Source of the DNA: Sphaerotilus microaerophilus
GTDB taxonomy: Bacteria; Pseudomonadota; Gammaproteobacteria; Burkholderiales; Burkholderiaceae_C
NCBI RefSeq assembly: GCF_023734135.1
Contig: NZ_AP025730.1
Coordinates: forward strand, 1,240,001 to 1,304,000
DNA: 64,000 bases
Direction: 5' to 3'
Position 1 is the stretch's first letter; every line of letters begins with the position of its first letter. The notes beneath the pieces were generated by a model that worked only from the letters and a program-made list of their open reading frames with translations, had not been told where the DNA came from and made no database searches. Position numbers and translations under genes: made by a program. Below are positions 47,836 through 58,332 of this stretch, piece by piece.

Positions 47836-49494
47836 ATGAGCACCGCCGCCGTCGTTGATTACCGAACCGACCCTTCGCGCTACCGCCACTGGAAGCTGAG
47901 CTTCGAAGGCAACGTCGCCACGCTGGCGATGGGCGTGGACGAGAACGCGGGCATCCGCCCCGGCTACAAGCTCAAGCTCAACAGCTACGACCTGGGCGTG
48001 GACATCGAGCTGCACGACGCGCTCAACCGCATCCGCTTCGAGCACCCGGAGGTGCGCACCGTCATCCTGACCAGCCAGCGCGACCGCGTGTTCTGCTCGG
48101 GCGCCAACATCTTCATGCTGGGCCTGTCGACGCACGCCTGGAAGGTGAACTTCTGCAAGTTCACCAACGAGACCCGCAACGGCATCGAGGATTCCAGCAA
48201 GCATTCCGGCCTGAAGTTCCTGGCCGCGATCAACGGCTCCTGCGCCGGCGGTGGCTACGAGGTGGCGCTGGCCTGTGACGACCTGGTGCTGGTGGACGAC
48301 CGCAGCTCGGCGGTGTCGCTGCCCGAGGTGCCGCTGCTGGGTGTGCTGCCGGGCACCGGCGGCCTGACCCGTGTGACCGACAAGCGCCGTGTGCGCCACG
48401 ACCTGGCCGACATCTTCTGCACCACGACCGAAGGCGTGCGCGGCCAGCGCGCCGTCGACTGGCGCCTGGTGGACGCGATCGCCAAGCCGCAGCAGTTCCC
48501 GCAGGTGGTGCAGGAGCGCGCCGCCAAGCTGGCCGAGCAGAGCGACCGCCCGGCCAACGGCAAGGGCGTGGCGCTGACACCGATCGCCCGCGAATTCACC
48601 GCCGACGGCGTGATGTACCCGAACGTGGGCGTGCAGATCGACCGCACCCGGCGCAACGCCACGATCACGGTGCGTGCACCCAAGACCGCGCAGCCGACGG
48701 ACATCGCCGGCATCGAGGCCGCAGGCACCGCCTGGTGGCCGTTTGCGATGCAGCGCGAGCTGGACGACGCGATCCTGCACCTGCGCACCAACGAGTTGGA
48801 CATCGGCACCTGGATCCTGAAGACCGAAGGCGACGCCGCGGCCGTGCTGGCCTGCGACGCCGCGCTGCAGCAGCACGCCGGCCACTGGTTCGTGCGGGAA
48901 GTGACGGGCGCGCTGCGCCGCACGCTGGCACGGCTGGACGTGTCCTCGCGCACGCTGATCGCGCTGATCGAGCCGGGCTCCTGCTTTGCCGGCACGCTGG
49001 CCGAGCTGGCCTTCTGCGCCGACCGCAGCTACATGGCCATCCTCCCCAACGAGCCGGCGCAGGAGCCCAAGCTGACGCTGTCGGCGCTGAACTTCGGCAC
49101 GTTCCCGATGGTCAACGACCAGTCCCGCCTGGCGCGCCGCTTCTACGAAGAAGCCGGCCCGATGGGCGCAGCCCAGGCCGCGATCGGCCAGGCGCTCAAC
49201 GGCGACGACGCCGCCAAGCTGGGCCTGGTGACTGCGGCGCTGGACGACATCGACTGGGCCGACGAGGTGCGCCTGGTGCTGGAAGAGCGCGCCAGCATGT
49301 CGCCCGACTCGCTCACCGGCCTGGAAGCCAACCTGCGCTTCGCCGGCAAGGAAAACATGGCCACCCGCGTCTTCGGGCGCCTGTCGGCCTGGCAGAACTG
49401 GATCTTCATCCGCCCGAACGCCGTCGGTGAAAAGGGTGCGCTCAAGGTGTACGGCAAGGGCGAAAAGGCTTCGTTCGACTGGAACCGAGTTTGA
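47836..49494 (+). CDS. boxC: 2,3-epoxybenzoyl-CoA dihydrolase BoxC
   Basis: Opens the ring of 2,3-epoxybenzoyl-CoA with two waters, giving 3,4-dehydroadipyl-CoA semialdehyde and formate. 552 residues, the expected large size. The crotonase-fold core includes VFCSGANIFMLGLSTHAWKV, AINGSCAGGGYEVALACDDL and a second crotonase-like half (LIALIEPGSCFAGTLAELAF). The C-terminus ends KASFDWNRV as in known BoxC. It is first in the boxC-boxB-boxA unit. The ATG at 47836 gives MSTAAVVDYRTDPSRYRHWK. Confidence 0.95.
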   Translation: MSTAAVVDYRTDPSRYRHWKLSFEGNVATLAMGVDENAGIRPGYKLKLNSYDLGVDIELHDALNRIRFEHPEVRTVILTSQRDRVFCSGANIFMLGLSTHAWKVNFCKFTNETRNGIEDSSKHSGLKFLAAINGSCAGGGYEVALACDDLVLVDDRSSAVSLPEVPLLGVLPGTGGLTRVTDKRRVRHDLADIFCTTTEGVRGQRAVDWRLVDAIAKPQQFPQVVQERAAKLAEQSDRPANGKGVALTPIAREFTADGVMYPNVGVQIDRTRRNATITVRAPKTAQPTDIAGIEAAGTAWWPFAMQRELDDAILHLRTNELDIGTWILKTEGDAAAVLACDAALQQHAGHWFVREVTGALRRTLARLDVSSRTLIALIEPGSCFAGTLAELAFCADRSYMAILPNEPAQEPKLTLSALNFGTFPMVNDQSRLARRFYEEAGPMGAAQAAIGQALNGDDAAKLGLVTAALDDIDWADEVRLVLEERASMSPDSLTGLEANLRFAGKENMATRVFGRLSAWQNWIFIRPNAVGEKGALKVYGKGEKASFDWNRV

Positions 49495-49567
49495 TGGACC
49501 ACCCCCGTTGCGGCTGACGCCGCCCGTACCGAATTCAACGCCTTCGTGGCACGACCAGGAGACCCGA

Positions 49568-50995
<1,428 letters not shown>

Positions 50996-51080
50996 CCACC
51001 CCCCGTTGCGCCTGACGGCGCTCCCCCCTCAAGGGGGGCGACGCTGGCGGACCGGCTGAGCCGGATCCGCGGCGTCTGCT
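50996..51080. repeat. GC-rich dispersed intergenic repeat, copy 2
   Basis: ACCCCCCGTTGCGCCTGACG, a CTCCCCCCTCAAGGGGGG hairpin, then CGCTGGCGGACCGGCTGAGC. It is nearly the reverse complement of 21640-21756. It lies in the boxB-boxA gap within the operon, where the hairpin could modulate downstream expression. Confidence 0.65.
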
Positions 51081-51123
51081 GGCTAAAGTCCTGGCACCAT
51101 CGATAGCGACAGCAGAGACAACC

Positions 51124-52398
51124 ATGAACGCCCCCCTTGAAGGCGCTGTGATCAAGCAGCACGTCATCGATCCCGAGATCTGCATCCGCTGCAACACCTG
51201 CGAGGCGAGTTGCCCGATCAATGCGATCACGCACGACTCGCGCAACTACGTGGTGGACGTGGCGATCTGCAACTGGTGCAACGCCTGCATCCCGCCCTGC
51301 CCGACGGGCGCGATCGACAACTACCGCACGATGCCCAAGGCGGTGGCGTACAGCCTGGCCGACCAGTTCGGCTGGGACGAGCTGCCGGCCGAGCTGTCGC
51401 GCGATCAGCTGGCGGCGGCCGGTGTCGGGGCGGAGGCTGAGGCAGCGGTGACGCCGCCGGCACCCGTGCTGCCCGCGGCGGTCAGCGGGGAGAGCGAGTT
51501 CCGCTCAGCCGACTGGGGCTCGACGATCGGCCCCTGGTCCGCCGCGCATCCCTACGTCAACCTCTACGGGCCGAAGGCGCCGACCACCGCGAAGGTGGTG
51601 GGCAATGTGCGCGTCACCGACGCCGGCTACGAGAGCGACACCCACCATGTGATGCTGGACTTCGGCGGCATGCCCTTTCCGGTGCTGGAGGGCCAGTCGA
51701 TCGGCATCGTCCCACCCGGCGTGGACGAGTCTGGCAAGCCGCACCATGCGCGCCAGTACTCCATCGCCAGCCCGCGCAACGGCGAGCGGCCCGGCTACAA
51801 CAACGTCTCGCTGACCGTGAAGCGGGTGCTGGCCGACCACCAGGGCCGGCCGGTGCGGGGCGTGGCGTCCAACTACGTCTGCGACCTGCAGGTGGGCGAC
51901 ACGGTGCAGGTGATCGGGCCCTTCGGCGCGAGCTTTCTGATGCCGAACCACCCGCGCTCGAACATCGTGATGATCTGCACCGGCACCGGCTCGGCGCCGA
52001 TGCGCGCGATGACCGAGTGGCGCCGGCGGTTGCGCAAGTCCGGCAAGTTCGAGGGCGGCAAGCTGATGCTGTTCTTCGGCGCGCGCACCAAGGAAGAGCT
52101 GCCCTACTTCGGCCCGCTGCAGAGCCTGCCGAAGGACTTCATCGACATCGAGTTCGCCTTCTCTCGCACGCCCGGCGCGCCCAAGCGCTACGTGCAGGAC
52201 GCGCTGCGCGAGCGCGCCGCCGACCTGGCCGAGCTGCTGAAGGACGCGAACACCTGCTTCTACGTCTGCGGCCTGAAGGCGATGGAAGAGGGCGTGGTGC
52301 TGGCGCTGCGCGACATCGCCGAGAAGGCCGGGCTGAGCTGGGAGACGGTCGGCGCCGCGCTCAAGCGTGAAGGCCGGCTGCACCTCGAAACCTACTGA
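51124..52398 (+). CDS. boxA: BoxA, NADPH:BoxB reductase (ferredoxin-FAD reductase fusion)
   Basis: 424 residues. Two N-terminal [4Fe-4S] motifs, [16 protein letters not shown] and [16 protein letters not shown], are followed by an Ala/Pro linker, then a ferredoxin-NADP+-reductase module with [20 protein letters not shown] (FAD), [16 protein letters not shown] (NADPH) and [14 protein letters not shown] near the end. It delivers electrons from NADPH to BoxB. Length and order match characterised BoxA. The next gene starts 23 bp later. Confidence 0.95.
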   Translation: MNAPLEGAVIKQHVIDPEICIRCNTCEASCPINAITHDSRNYVVDVAICNWCNACIPPCPTGAIDNYRTMPKAVAYSLADQFGWDELPAELSRDQLAAAGVGAEAEAAVTPPAPVLPAAVSGESEFRSADWGSTIGPWSAAHPYVNLYGPKAPTTAKVVGNVRVTDAGYESDTHHVMLDFGGMPFPVLEGQSIGIVPPGVDESGKPHHARQYSIASPRNGERPGYNNVSLTVKRVLADHQGRPVRGVASNYVCDLQVGDTVQVIGPFGASFLMPNHPRSNIVMICTGTGSAPMRAMTEWRRRLRKSGKFEGGKLMLFFGARTKEELPYFGPLQSLPKDFIDIEFAFSRTPGAPKRYVQDALRERAADLAELLKDANTCFYVCGLKAMEEGVVLALRDIAEKAGLSWETVGAALKREGRLHLETY

Positions 52399-52421
52399 GG
52401 TCGCGGGACCTCCTCAGCACG

Positions 52422-52886
52422 ATGAAGTTCGCCGAGTTCCACACCGGACAGCAGCTCACCGCCGGGCCGCATGTCGTCAACGAGGCGGAGATCGTCGGCT
52501 TCGCCAGCCAGTGGGATCCGCAGTGGTTCCATGCCGATGTGGCGGCGGCGAATGCCAGCCACTGGGGCGGCGTGATCGCCAGCGGCTGGCACACCGGCTC
52601 GATCGCGATGCGGTTGGTGGCCACGCACTTCCTGGCCGGCTCGGAGTCCTTCGCCTCCCCTGGCCTGGAGTACGTCAAGTGGCCGGCACCGGTGAAGGTG
52701 GGCGACGCGCTCACCCTGCACATCGACGTGCTGGACGCCCGCCGCAGCCAGAGCAAGCCCCACCTCGGGCTGGTGCACTGGCGCTGGCGCCTGGTCAATC
52801 AGGCCGGGCAGGACGTGTTCGAGACGGCGGCGACCAGCCTGTTCAAGCTGGTTTCGACGACTCAGGCCGACGCGCCGGCGGCATGA
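52422..52886 (+). CDS. MaoC-family hydratase (hotdog fold)
   Basis: 154 residues. VNEAEIVGFASQWDPQWFHA and GGVIASGWHTGSIAMRLV show the MaoC hydratase 2 signature with the catalytic Asp-Pro/His pair (DPQWFH). It ends the box operon. A plausible role is hydration of the 3,4-dehydroadipyl-CoA-derived enoyl-CoA en route to 3-oxoadipyl-CoA; this is inference from context, as box clusters often carry such a gene. Confidence 0.88.
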   Translation: MKFAEFHTGQQLTAGPHVVNEAEIVGFASQWDPQWFHADVAAANASHWGGVIASGWHTGSIAMRLVATHFLAGSESFASPGLEYVKWPAPVKVGDALTLHIDVLDARRSQSKPHLGLVHWRWRLVNQAGQDVFETAATSLFKLVSTTQADAPAA

Positions 52887-52926
52887 AGCAGGTCCGGCGC
52901 AACGCCGAGGCTTCCGAAGCGGAGTT

Positions 52927-52952
52927 CAATGTGTGGCATACATCACACATTG
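52927..52952. repeat. Perfect inverted repeat after the box operon
   Basis: CAATGTGTG (52927-52935), 8-bp spacer, CACACATTG (52944-52952). There is no T-run, so it is more like a regulator site than a terminator. It is the only notable structure in the 508-bp stretch from 52887 to 53394, which otherwise shows no gene. Confidence 0.6.
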
Positions 52953-53394
52953 CCGGGGTGGGCAAGGCGCTGCACGCGTAAGCCAATGTGTCTGCCGCGT
53001 CGGGCAGGGAGGCCCGACACATGCCCGTGCGGTGCCATCTGCGTCCATCTGTAGCGGATGTCACAGCTCCCCCGGCGAGGGTGTGCCGGGTCGGCCCGCA
53101 ATGCATAGGCTCAACCGATGAGCCTCCATGAGGGCGAAAGGGTTTGTGGACATGGGTTTTTTGCCCATTTACGTGTGAACTGGGGGCACGGGTGGCCCGC
53201 TCTGCCACGCTGATGGTGGCAGGGGCGTCGGGCTGAAAGCCCGGAAATGGCCATACAGGCTGCTGCAATTTCTCACTTGGCCCTGAGGGGGGGCTCGGTA
53301 AGGTTCAGTCCATGCACCAAGCAGTCCATGTCAGCCGCCGGATCGGTGGCGATTGCTGGTGAAACGAACCGCTCCCGAGAAAGGACCCGTGATC

Positions 53395-53652
53395 ATGCGT
53401 GCTGCCCTCGTTCTCCGCCCCGCCCGCGCGGTGTCGCTGCTGGCCCGGCTCGGACTCGTGCTGTTGGCGGCCCCCGCCATTGCAGCGGGCGCGCTGATGT
53501 CGATGGCCCTGCTGCTGGCGGCCTTCCCCTTCGTCGCGCTGGGCGTCGGCCGGCGCCACCGGGCGCCGCTGCGGTTCACGGGTTGGGCCAGGCCGATGGC
53601 GCGGGTGCAGCCTGCGCTGGCCGCCGAGCCGGCATGGCGCCGGGCAGGCTGA
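53395..53652 (+). CDS. Small hypothetical membrane protein
   Basis: 85 residues. Two adjacent hydrophobic stretches (LLARLGLVLLAAPAIAAGAL and MSMALLLAAFPFVALGVG) are followed by a basic, Pro-rich cytoplasmic or periplasmic tail. AAAGGA lies upstream; a GTG two codons earlier (53389) is an alternative start. No family recognised. The terminator at 53725 follows 72 bp later, supporting a real transcript. Confidence 0.55.
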   Translation: MRAALVLRPARAVSLLARLGLVLLAAPAIAAGALMSMALLLAAFPFVALGVGRRHRAPLRFTGWARPMARVQPALAAEPAWRRAG

Positions 53653-53724
53653 AACCGGACCCGGTCGGATCGGTCGGTATCGACGCGGGGCCTGCGGCGC
53701 CGCACCGCACCTTCCGCGACAAGA

Positions 53725-53763
53725 AAGCAAAACGGCGTGCCAGGGCACGCCGTTTTGCTTTTT
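53725..53763. terminator. Strong bidirectional terminator
   Basis: AAGCAAAACGGCGTGC (53725-53740), loop CAGG, GCACGCCGTTTTGCTT (53745-53760) is a perfect 16-bp stem with T runs on both strands. It separates the convergent small membrane gene and yceI. Confidence 0.93.
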
Positions 53764-53798
53764 GCCGCAGGGGTCTCCCCCCGCGGCTCATGCGCTGG

Positions 53799-54368
53799 TC
53801 ACTTGAGCGCTTCGAGCGAGACGGTGATGGTCACTTCGTCACCGACGTTGGGCGCGTACTTGCCGGCGTTGAACTCGGTGCGCTTGATGGTCGTGGTGGC
53901 GTCAGCGCCGATGGTGTCGCGCTTCATCATCGGGTGTTCCTTGTTGACGAAGTGCGTGACCTTCAGGGTGACCGGCTTGGTCACGCCCTTGATGGTCAGG
54001 TTGCCCTCGATGGTGTCGGGCTTGTCACCGGCGAAGTTCACCTTGGTGGACTTGAAGGTGGCGGTCGGGAACTTGGCGGTGTCCAGGAAGTCCTCGCCCT
54101 GGATGTGGCCGTTGAAGACGGTCGAGCCGGTTTCGACCGACTTCATGTCGATCGTCACGTCCACCGCGCCGGCCTTGGCGGCCTTGTCGAGCGTGACGGT
54201 GCCGGTGACCTTGTTGAACTTGCTCAGCTGCGTCGAGAAGCCCAGATGGTTGTACGAGAACCGCGGGAAGCTGTGGGTCGGATCGACGTTGTAGGTCTCG
54301 GGGGCGGCCGTTGCGGAAGAAGCAATGGCGGCCAGGGCGACGGCGGAGAGGACTTTGGTCAGGTGCAT
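53799..54368 (-). CDS. YceI-family periplasmic protein
   Basis: 189 residues. The signal peptide (KVLSAVALAAIASSATA) is cut after A-A-PETY. The YceI lipocalin-like barrel has YNVDPTHSFPRFSYNHLGFS, GHIQGEDFLDTAKFPTATFK and HFVNKEHPMMKRDTIGADA. YceI proteins bind isoprenoid-type lipids and are often paired with cytochrome b561. It is followed upstream by a second yceI and cytb561, all leftward, 112 bp apart. Confidence 0.92.
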   Translation of the reverse strand: MHLTKVLSAVALAAIASSATAAPETYNVDPTHSFPRFSYNHLGFSTQLSKFNKVTGTVTLDKAAKAGAVDVTIDMKSVETGSTVFNGHIQGEDFLDTAKFPTATFKSTKVNFAGDKPDTIEGNLTIKGVTKPVTLKVTHFVNKEHPMMKRDTIGADATTTIKRTEFNAGKYAPNVGDEVTITVSLEALK

Positions 54369-54480
54369 GGTGGGGTTTCCAGGTTGAGCAGGGAGGAGAG
54401 CGGAGGGGAAAGGCGCCGCCGTGGTAGCGGCGGCGGTGGGGGTACGAAGAGAACTGGGAGGTGACGGATTGGCGGGCCGC

Positions 54481-55065
54481 TCAGAGCGGGCCGACGCCGC
54501 TGAGCGTGAGCTTGAACTTCACCTGGACGTCGTTGGCGACCATCGAGGTGTCGGCCCAGTCGCCTTCACCGATCTTGAAGTCCAGGCGCTTGATCGCGAA
54601 GCTGCCGTTGGCGGTGGTGATGCCGCCGGCCTGCGTCAGCGACACGGGCACGACCACATCGCGGCTGCTGCCCTTGATGGCGAGCTTGCCCGCCACCTCG
54701 AACTTGCCCGGGCCGGCCGCCTTGATGGCGCCGGACTGGAAGGTGGCCTGGGGGAACTTCGGCACGTTGAACCAGATGGCCTTGGGCAACTCGGCGTCGG
54801 CGTCCGGGCTGACCGTGGTGCTGCCAAGGTCGATGCTGAAGGCGATCTTGCCGGCCTCGGGCTTCTTCGGGTCGAAGCTCACCTGGGCGTCGAACTTGCG
54901 GAAGCGCCCTTCGACGGGCACGCCCATCTGCCTGCTGACGAAGGTGATTTCGCTCTTGGCGGGGTCGACCTTCTGCTGGGCCAGCGCGGCCTGGCTGCCC
55001 AGGAGGGCGGTGGTGCCGAGCGCGCCGGTGACGAGCATGCGGGACAGAGACTGGGGCAGTGACAT
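54481..55065 (-). CDS. YceI-family protein, second copy
   Basis: 194 residues with a signal peptide (LVTGALGTTALLGSQAALA). The barrel reads QQKVDPAKSEITFVSRQMGV, KAIWFNVPKFPQATFQSGAI and FKIGEGDWADTSMVANDVQV. It is only distantly similar to the neighbouring YceI protein. This GDWADTSMVANDV form usually sits directly after cytochrome b561, as here (35 bp). Probably a periplasmic quinone/isoprenoid carrier for the cytochrome (inference). Confidence 0.9.
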   Translation of the reverse strand: MSLPQSLSRMLVTGALGTTALLGSQAALAQQKVDPAKSEITFVSRQMGVPVEGRFRKFDAQVSFDPKKPEAGKIAFSIDLGSTTVSPDADAELPKAIWFNVPKFPQATFQSGAIKAAGPGKFEVAGKLAIKGSSRDVVVPVSLTQAGGITTANGSFAIKRLDFKIGEGDWADTSMVANDVQVKFKLTLSGVGPL

Positions 55066-55100
55066 GGCGGTGCGTCGTGGAAGGGTGAGGGCCTGGGACT

Positions 55101-55670
55101 TCAGGCGCGCTTGAAGGGGTTCATGCGGTCGAGCAGACCGTCGCGGTCGATCCACTGGTGCTTGAGCGCAGCCCCCACGTGCAGCAGCACCAGGCCGATC
55201 AGGGCAAAGGCGGCAATCGCGTGGAAGGGCTTGATGACCTCGGCCAGCGCCTTGTCGGCCGGCACGAAGTCCGGCAACGGCAGCACGCCGAACAGCACGA
55301 TGGGGAAACCCGCGGCCGAGCTGTAGGCCCAGCCCACCAGCGGCACGGTGAAGAACAGCAGGTACATCAGGTGGTGCACGCCGTGGTGGGCGGCGCGCTG
55401 CCAGGCCGGCATGGCAGTGGTCATCTGGTCGCTCAGCGGCGGCGGCCGGTGGGTGAGGCGCCAGACCAGCCGCAGCACGGACAGCAGCAGGATGCACACC
55501 CCCGCCCACTTGTGCCAGCTATAGAGCTTGAGGCGCTGCGGCGAGAGCGGCAGCTCGTGCATGTACAGGCCCACCGCGAAGGCAGCCACGATGGCCAGTG
55601 CGAGCAGCCAGTGCAGCGCGATGGCGGTCAGGCCGTAGCGGGCGCCGGGGGCCGAGGAAGGTGGGGGCAT
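55101..55670 (-). CDS. Cytochrome b561
   Basis: 189-residue inner-membrane dihaem cytochrome with four TM helices. Haem-ligand His are visible in TAIALHWLLALAIVAAF, LYSWHKWAGVCILLLS, HHGVHHLMYLLFFTVPL and VIKPFHAIAAFALIGLVLLH. It transfers electrons between quinone and a periplasmic acceptor and forms a unit with the two yceI genes. There is no gene in the 143 bp upstream. Confidence 0.93.
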   Translation of the reverse strand: MPPPSSAPGARYGLTAIALHWLLALAIVAAFAVGLYMHELPLSPQRLKLYSWHKWAGVCILLLSVLRLVWRLTHRPPPLSDQMTTAMPAWQRAAHHGVHHLMYLLFFTVPLVGWAYSSAAGFPIVLFGVLPLPDFVPADKALAEVIKPFHAIAAFALIGLVLLHVGAALKHQWIDRDGLLDRMNPFKRA

Positions 55671-55813
55671 GTCGAGGCGATTCGATGCGTTGAAACTGGG
55701 AGGGAGCTTAGCCGGCCAGGTTTTCCCACAGGTTCACGCTGGGTGATGCCGACGTTTGAAAACTTCGAACAGCCGTGGGGAACTTCGTCCCGCCGCATCC
55801 ACCCGCCAGGCCT

Positions 55814-56722
55814 TTAACCGGCAAGGACGCCCAGGGCGCGCCGGCGCGCCTCCAGGGGCGCCGCCTCGCTGCCGAGCAGGCCGTGGCGCAGGCCGAAGTC
55901 GAGCGTCACCAGCGCGGCGTCCACCGTCATCTCGCCATGGGCCGCGGCGTCGAGGGCAGCGTGGACGTCCAGGCAGGTGAAGGCGGCCACCTCGCCATCC
56001 TGGTTGGCCGGCATGACCGCTGCGGGCAGTTGCAGGTCGTAGGCGTACAGGACCTCGCGTTGCAGGCCCTCGGGCAGGTCGTGGCACAGCGCCATCACGC
56101 CGCCCGGTTGGGCCGGGGCCATCTGCCCGGGCGAGAGGCCGGCCTCCTCCCAGCCTTCGCGCTGCAGGGTCTCGAAGGGGGTTTGTCCGTCGGGCACGCC
56201 GCCGCCGACGAGGTTGTCGAGCCGGCCGGGGTCGGTCGCCTTGTCGGGTGAGCGTCGGCCGATCCAGAGCTGCGTCGGCCGCCCGAGCGCATCGGCCACC
56301 CAGCCGTTGCAGTGCGCGCCCAGGGTCAGGCTGCCCCAGAAGCGCGCCGCGGCCCGTTCGATGCGCGCCAGCGGCCGGGCGCTGCCGCCATGCACGCAGG
56401 CCTCGGCCGGTGCCTGCAGCGGCCAGACCGGGTAGGTTTCGTTGCGCCAGCCGAGGATCAGACCGGCCTGGCGAAGCGCGTGGTTCAGCGCGGCAAGACG
56501 CGCATCGCGCTCCTCGGCCGGCCAGGTCAGGTGCAGGTCGCCGTTCTCTCCACGCCGCCAGCCGGCCGGGTCGAGATCGCACACGGCTTCCCGGTGATGC
56601 CGGGCGATGCTGCCGGCCCACGCCCGCGCCTGCCCGGGCGCGCTGACCCACCAGGCCACGCGGGTGGCGGGGTCGTGGTCCATCGCTTGCTCCAGGCAGG
56701 CCCAGCGCCGGGGGGTGTTCAT
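55814..56722 (-). CDS. NUDIX hydrolase with DUF4743-type N-terminal domain
   Basis: 302 residues. The NUDIX box is GGGVPDGQTPFETLQREGWEEAGL with the REGWEEAG core. The N-terminal roughly 120 residues (WACLEQAMDHDPATRVAWWV, LGWRNETYPVW) are the DUF4743 domain found in thiamine-pyrophosphokinase-related NUDIX proteins. The start ATG is 56722. It lies downstream of litR in the same direction, 41 bp away, and may be co-transcribed. Substrate unknown. Confidence 0.85.
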   Translation of the reverse strand: MNTPRRWACLEQAMDHDPATRVAWWVSAPGQARAWAGSIARHHREAVCDLDPAGWRRGENGDLHLTWPAEERDARLAALNHALRQAGLILGWRNETYPVWPLQAPAEACVHGGSARPLARIERAAARFWGSLTLGAHCNGWVADALGRPTQLWIGRRSPDKATDPGRLDNLVGGGVPDGQTPFETLQREGWEEAGLSPGQMAPAQPGGVMALCHDLPEGLQREVLYAYDLQLPAAVMPANQDGEVAAFTCLDVHAALDAAAHGEMTVDAALVTLDFGLRHGLLGSEAAPLEARRRALGVLAG

Positions 56723-56762
56723 GCGTGCGGACTCCTGCGGGTGGGCGCCAGCGGCTGCGGGT

Positions 56763-57827
56763 TCACGGCCGGCCCGTGTTGCTGGCGGATGTGGCAAGCG
56801 GGTCACCCCGTTCGCTGTGCCAGCGCTGCACCGCGGCAGGGATGTCGTCGAGCCGGCTGAGCAGCTGCACGCCATCGCAGCCACGCCGCAGCAGGGGCGC
56901 GAACGGCACGCCGGCCCAGATCTCGATGGCGGGATCGGTCTGGCGGCGCAGCTCCTGCAGGCTGTCGAGCACCTGGTTGGGGTTGTTGGCGCTGGAAAAG
57001 CTCAGGGCGACGACCTGGGCGCGGTGCGCCTGCGCGGCCAGCAGCAGCTCGCGCATCGGCGTCTGCCGGCCGAGGTTGAGGCAGCAGCAGCCTTCGACGC
57101 CGAACAGCGCGTCCGCCATCAGCAGCCCCAGGCCGTGGTGCTCGCCCGGGAAGGTGGCCAGCACCACCCGCGGGCGTCCCAGCGGATCCGGCGCGGGGGC
57201 GGCCGCCAGCGCCGCGCGCAGCACGGTTTCCAGCACCTCGCTGCACAGGTGCTCCTCGTAGATCTGCAGCTGGCCCCGGGACCAGGCTGTGCCCACCTCT
57301 GCGAGGAGCGGGATGGCCATCTCGGTGATGAAGCGTGCCAGCCCGCGCCGCAGCAGCGCCTGGCTCAGGCTGCGCCGCAGGCCGTGCAACTCGTGCGCGC
57401 GCAGCAGCTGCATCAGCGCGGCCACGTCGTTGGATGGCAGGCGGCGCGCCTCACCGTCGATGGTGGCCGCGGCGGCCGCGGGCAGGGCGCGGTCCAGGGC
57501 CTTGTTGGCCAATGTGGCCGACGCGGGCGACAGGGGCGGTGAGGCCGACGTGGCCGGCGGCAAGCCCCCGGCGTGGCGCAGCAGCTCGTCCAGCGGCATG
57601 GCCACCACCCTGCCCGGGCGCAGGCCGGCATCGAGCAGCCGCTTGATGTGGCGCAGCCGCTCGACTTGGTCGAGCGGATACAGCCGCTCGCCGTTGGCGT
57701 CGCGCACCGGCTGCGGAAAGCCATAGCGGCGCTCCCAGACCCGCAGGGTGTCCTTGCCGATGCGGGTATCGCGCTCGACGGCGGCGATGGTCCAGTCGGG
57801 CGGTGTGGTTGGGGCGGTGGTGTTCAT
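56763..57827 (-). CDS. litR: LitR/CarH-type B12-dependent photoreceptor regulator (MerR family)
   Basis: 354 residues. MerR HTH (DTRIGKDTLRVWERRYGFPQ), then a four-helix B12-binding cap with the W-x9-EH motif (AWSRGQLQIYEEHLCSEVLE), then a Rossmann B12 domain with ExHxxG (FPGEHHGLGLLM). Both motifs are those that hold adenosylcobalamin in CarH/LitR light sensors: a tetramer represses in the dark and light breaks it apart. It is divergent from the FAD oxidoreductase operon with three inverted repeats between. A plain MerR-B12 regulator without light sensing is possible but less likely. Confidence 0.88.
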   Translation of the reverse strand: MNTTAPTTPPDWTIAAVERDTRIGKDTLRVWERRYGFPQPVRDANGERLYPLDQVERLRHIKRLLDAGLRPGRVVAMPLDELLRHAGGLPPATSASPPLSPASATLANKALDRALPAAAAATIDGEARRLPSNDVAALMQLLRAHELHGLRRSLSQALLRRGLARFITEMAIPLLAEVGTAWSRGQLQIYEEHLCSEVLETVLRAALAAAPAPDPLGRPRVVLATFPGEHHGLGLLMADALFGVEGCCCLNLGRQTPMRELLLAAQAHRAQVVALSFSSANNPNQVLDSLQELRRQTDPAIEIWAGVPFAPLLRRGCDGVQLLSRLDDIPAAVQRWHSERGDPLATSASNTGRP

Positions 57828-57853
57828 GTTCGGCGACGGGCGGTGGACTCTAT

Positions 57854-57930
57854 TTTGTCATGGACAAAGTGTTGAACAAAATCATTTGTCGAACTAAGAT
57901 GGCGCACAGATTCAATTCGTCTAGGACAAA
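57854..57930. promoter_or_regulatory. Three inverted repeats, likely LitR operators
   Basis: TTTGTC-ATG-GACAAA (57854-57868), GTTGAACAAA-ATCA-TTTGTCGAAC (57871-57894) and TTCGTC-TAG-GACAAA (57916-57930) share TTTGTC/GACAAA half-sites. They sit 27-100 bp from the litR start and about 400 bp from the divergent operon start. The 505-bp spacer (57828-58332) has no other gene. Confidence 0.7.
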
Positions 57931-58332
57931 CATGGTGTGCCTCTTCAATGTGCCCAGCCTGGTCATGGCCTCGGTCCCACGCCGGGGCTGGTCATCGGAG
58001 GCGGGCGCGCCGGCGGGCTTGCGCGTTTCGGTGCCTGCCCGGGAACTTTTTTCGCAGCGGTCGGTCACAGAGCCCGTGCGGTGCGTGGAGGACGCGCATC
58101 GCGGCGGCAGGTCAGGGCGCTCACATGGTGTCCCAGTACTGTCGAACCGGTTTCAACCGTGCAGTCACCCGGATGTCCGGGTTGTCCCTCCGAAGCGCAT
58201 CTCCTCCTCCTCCCTCCCTCCCTCGTTCGCTTCGGGGCGCTGCACGGTCTTCTCTTCATCGTGGACGCGGGGTGGCGTGGATCGCCGCCCCGCCGTCGCG
58301 GCCACGACCGCCTGTGGCGCGGGGGTGGCACG

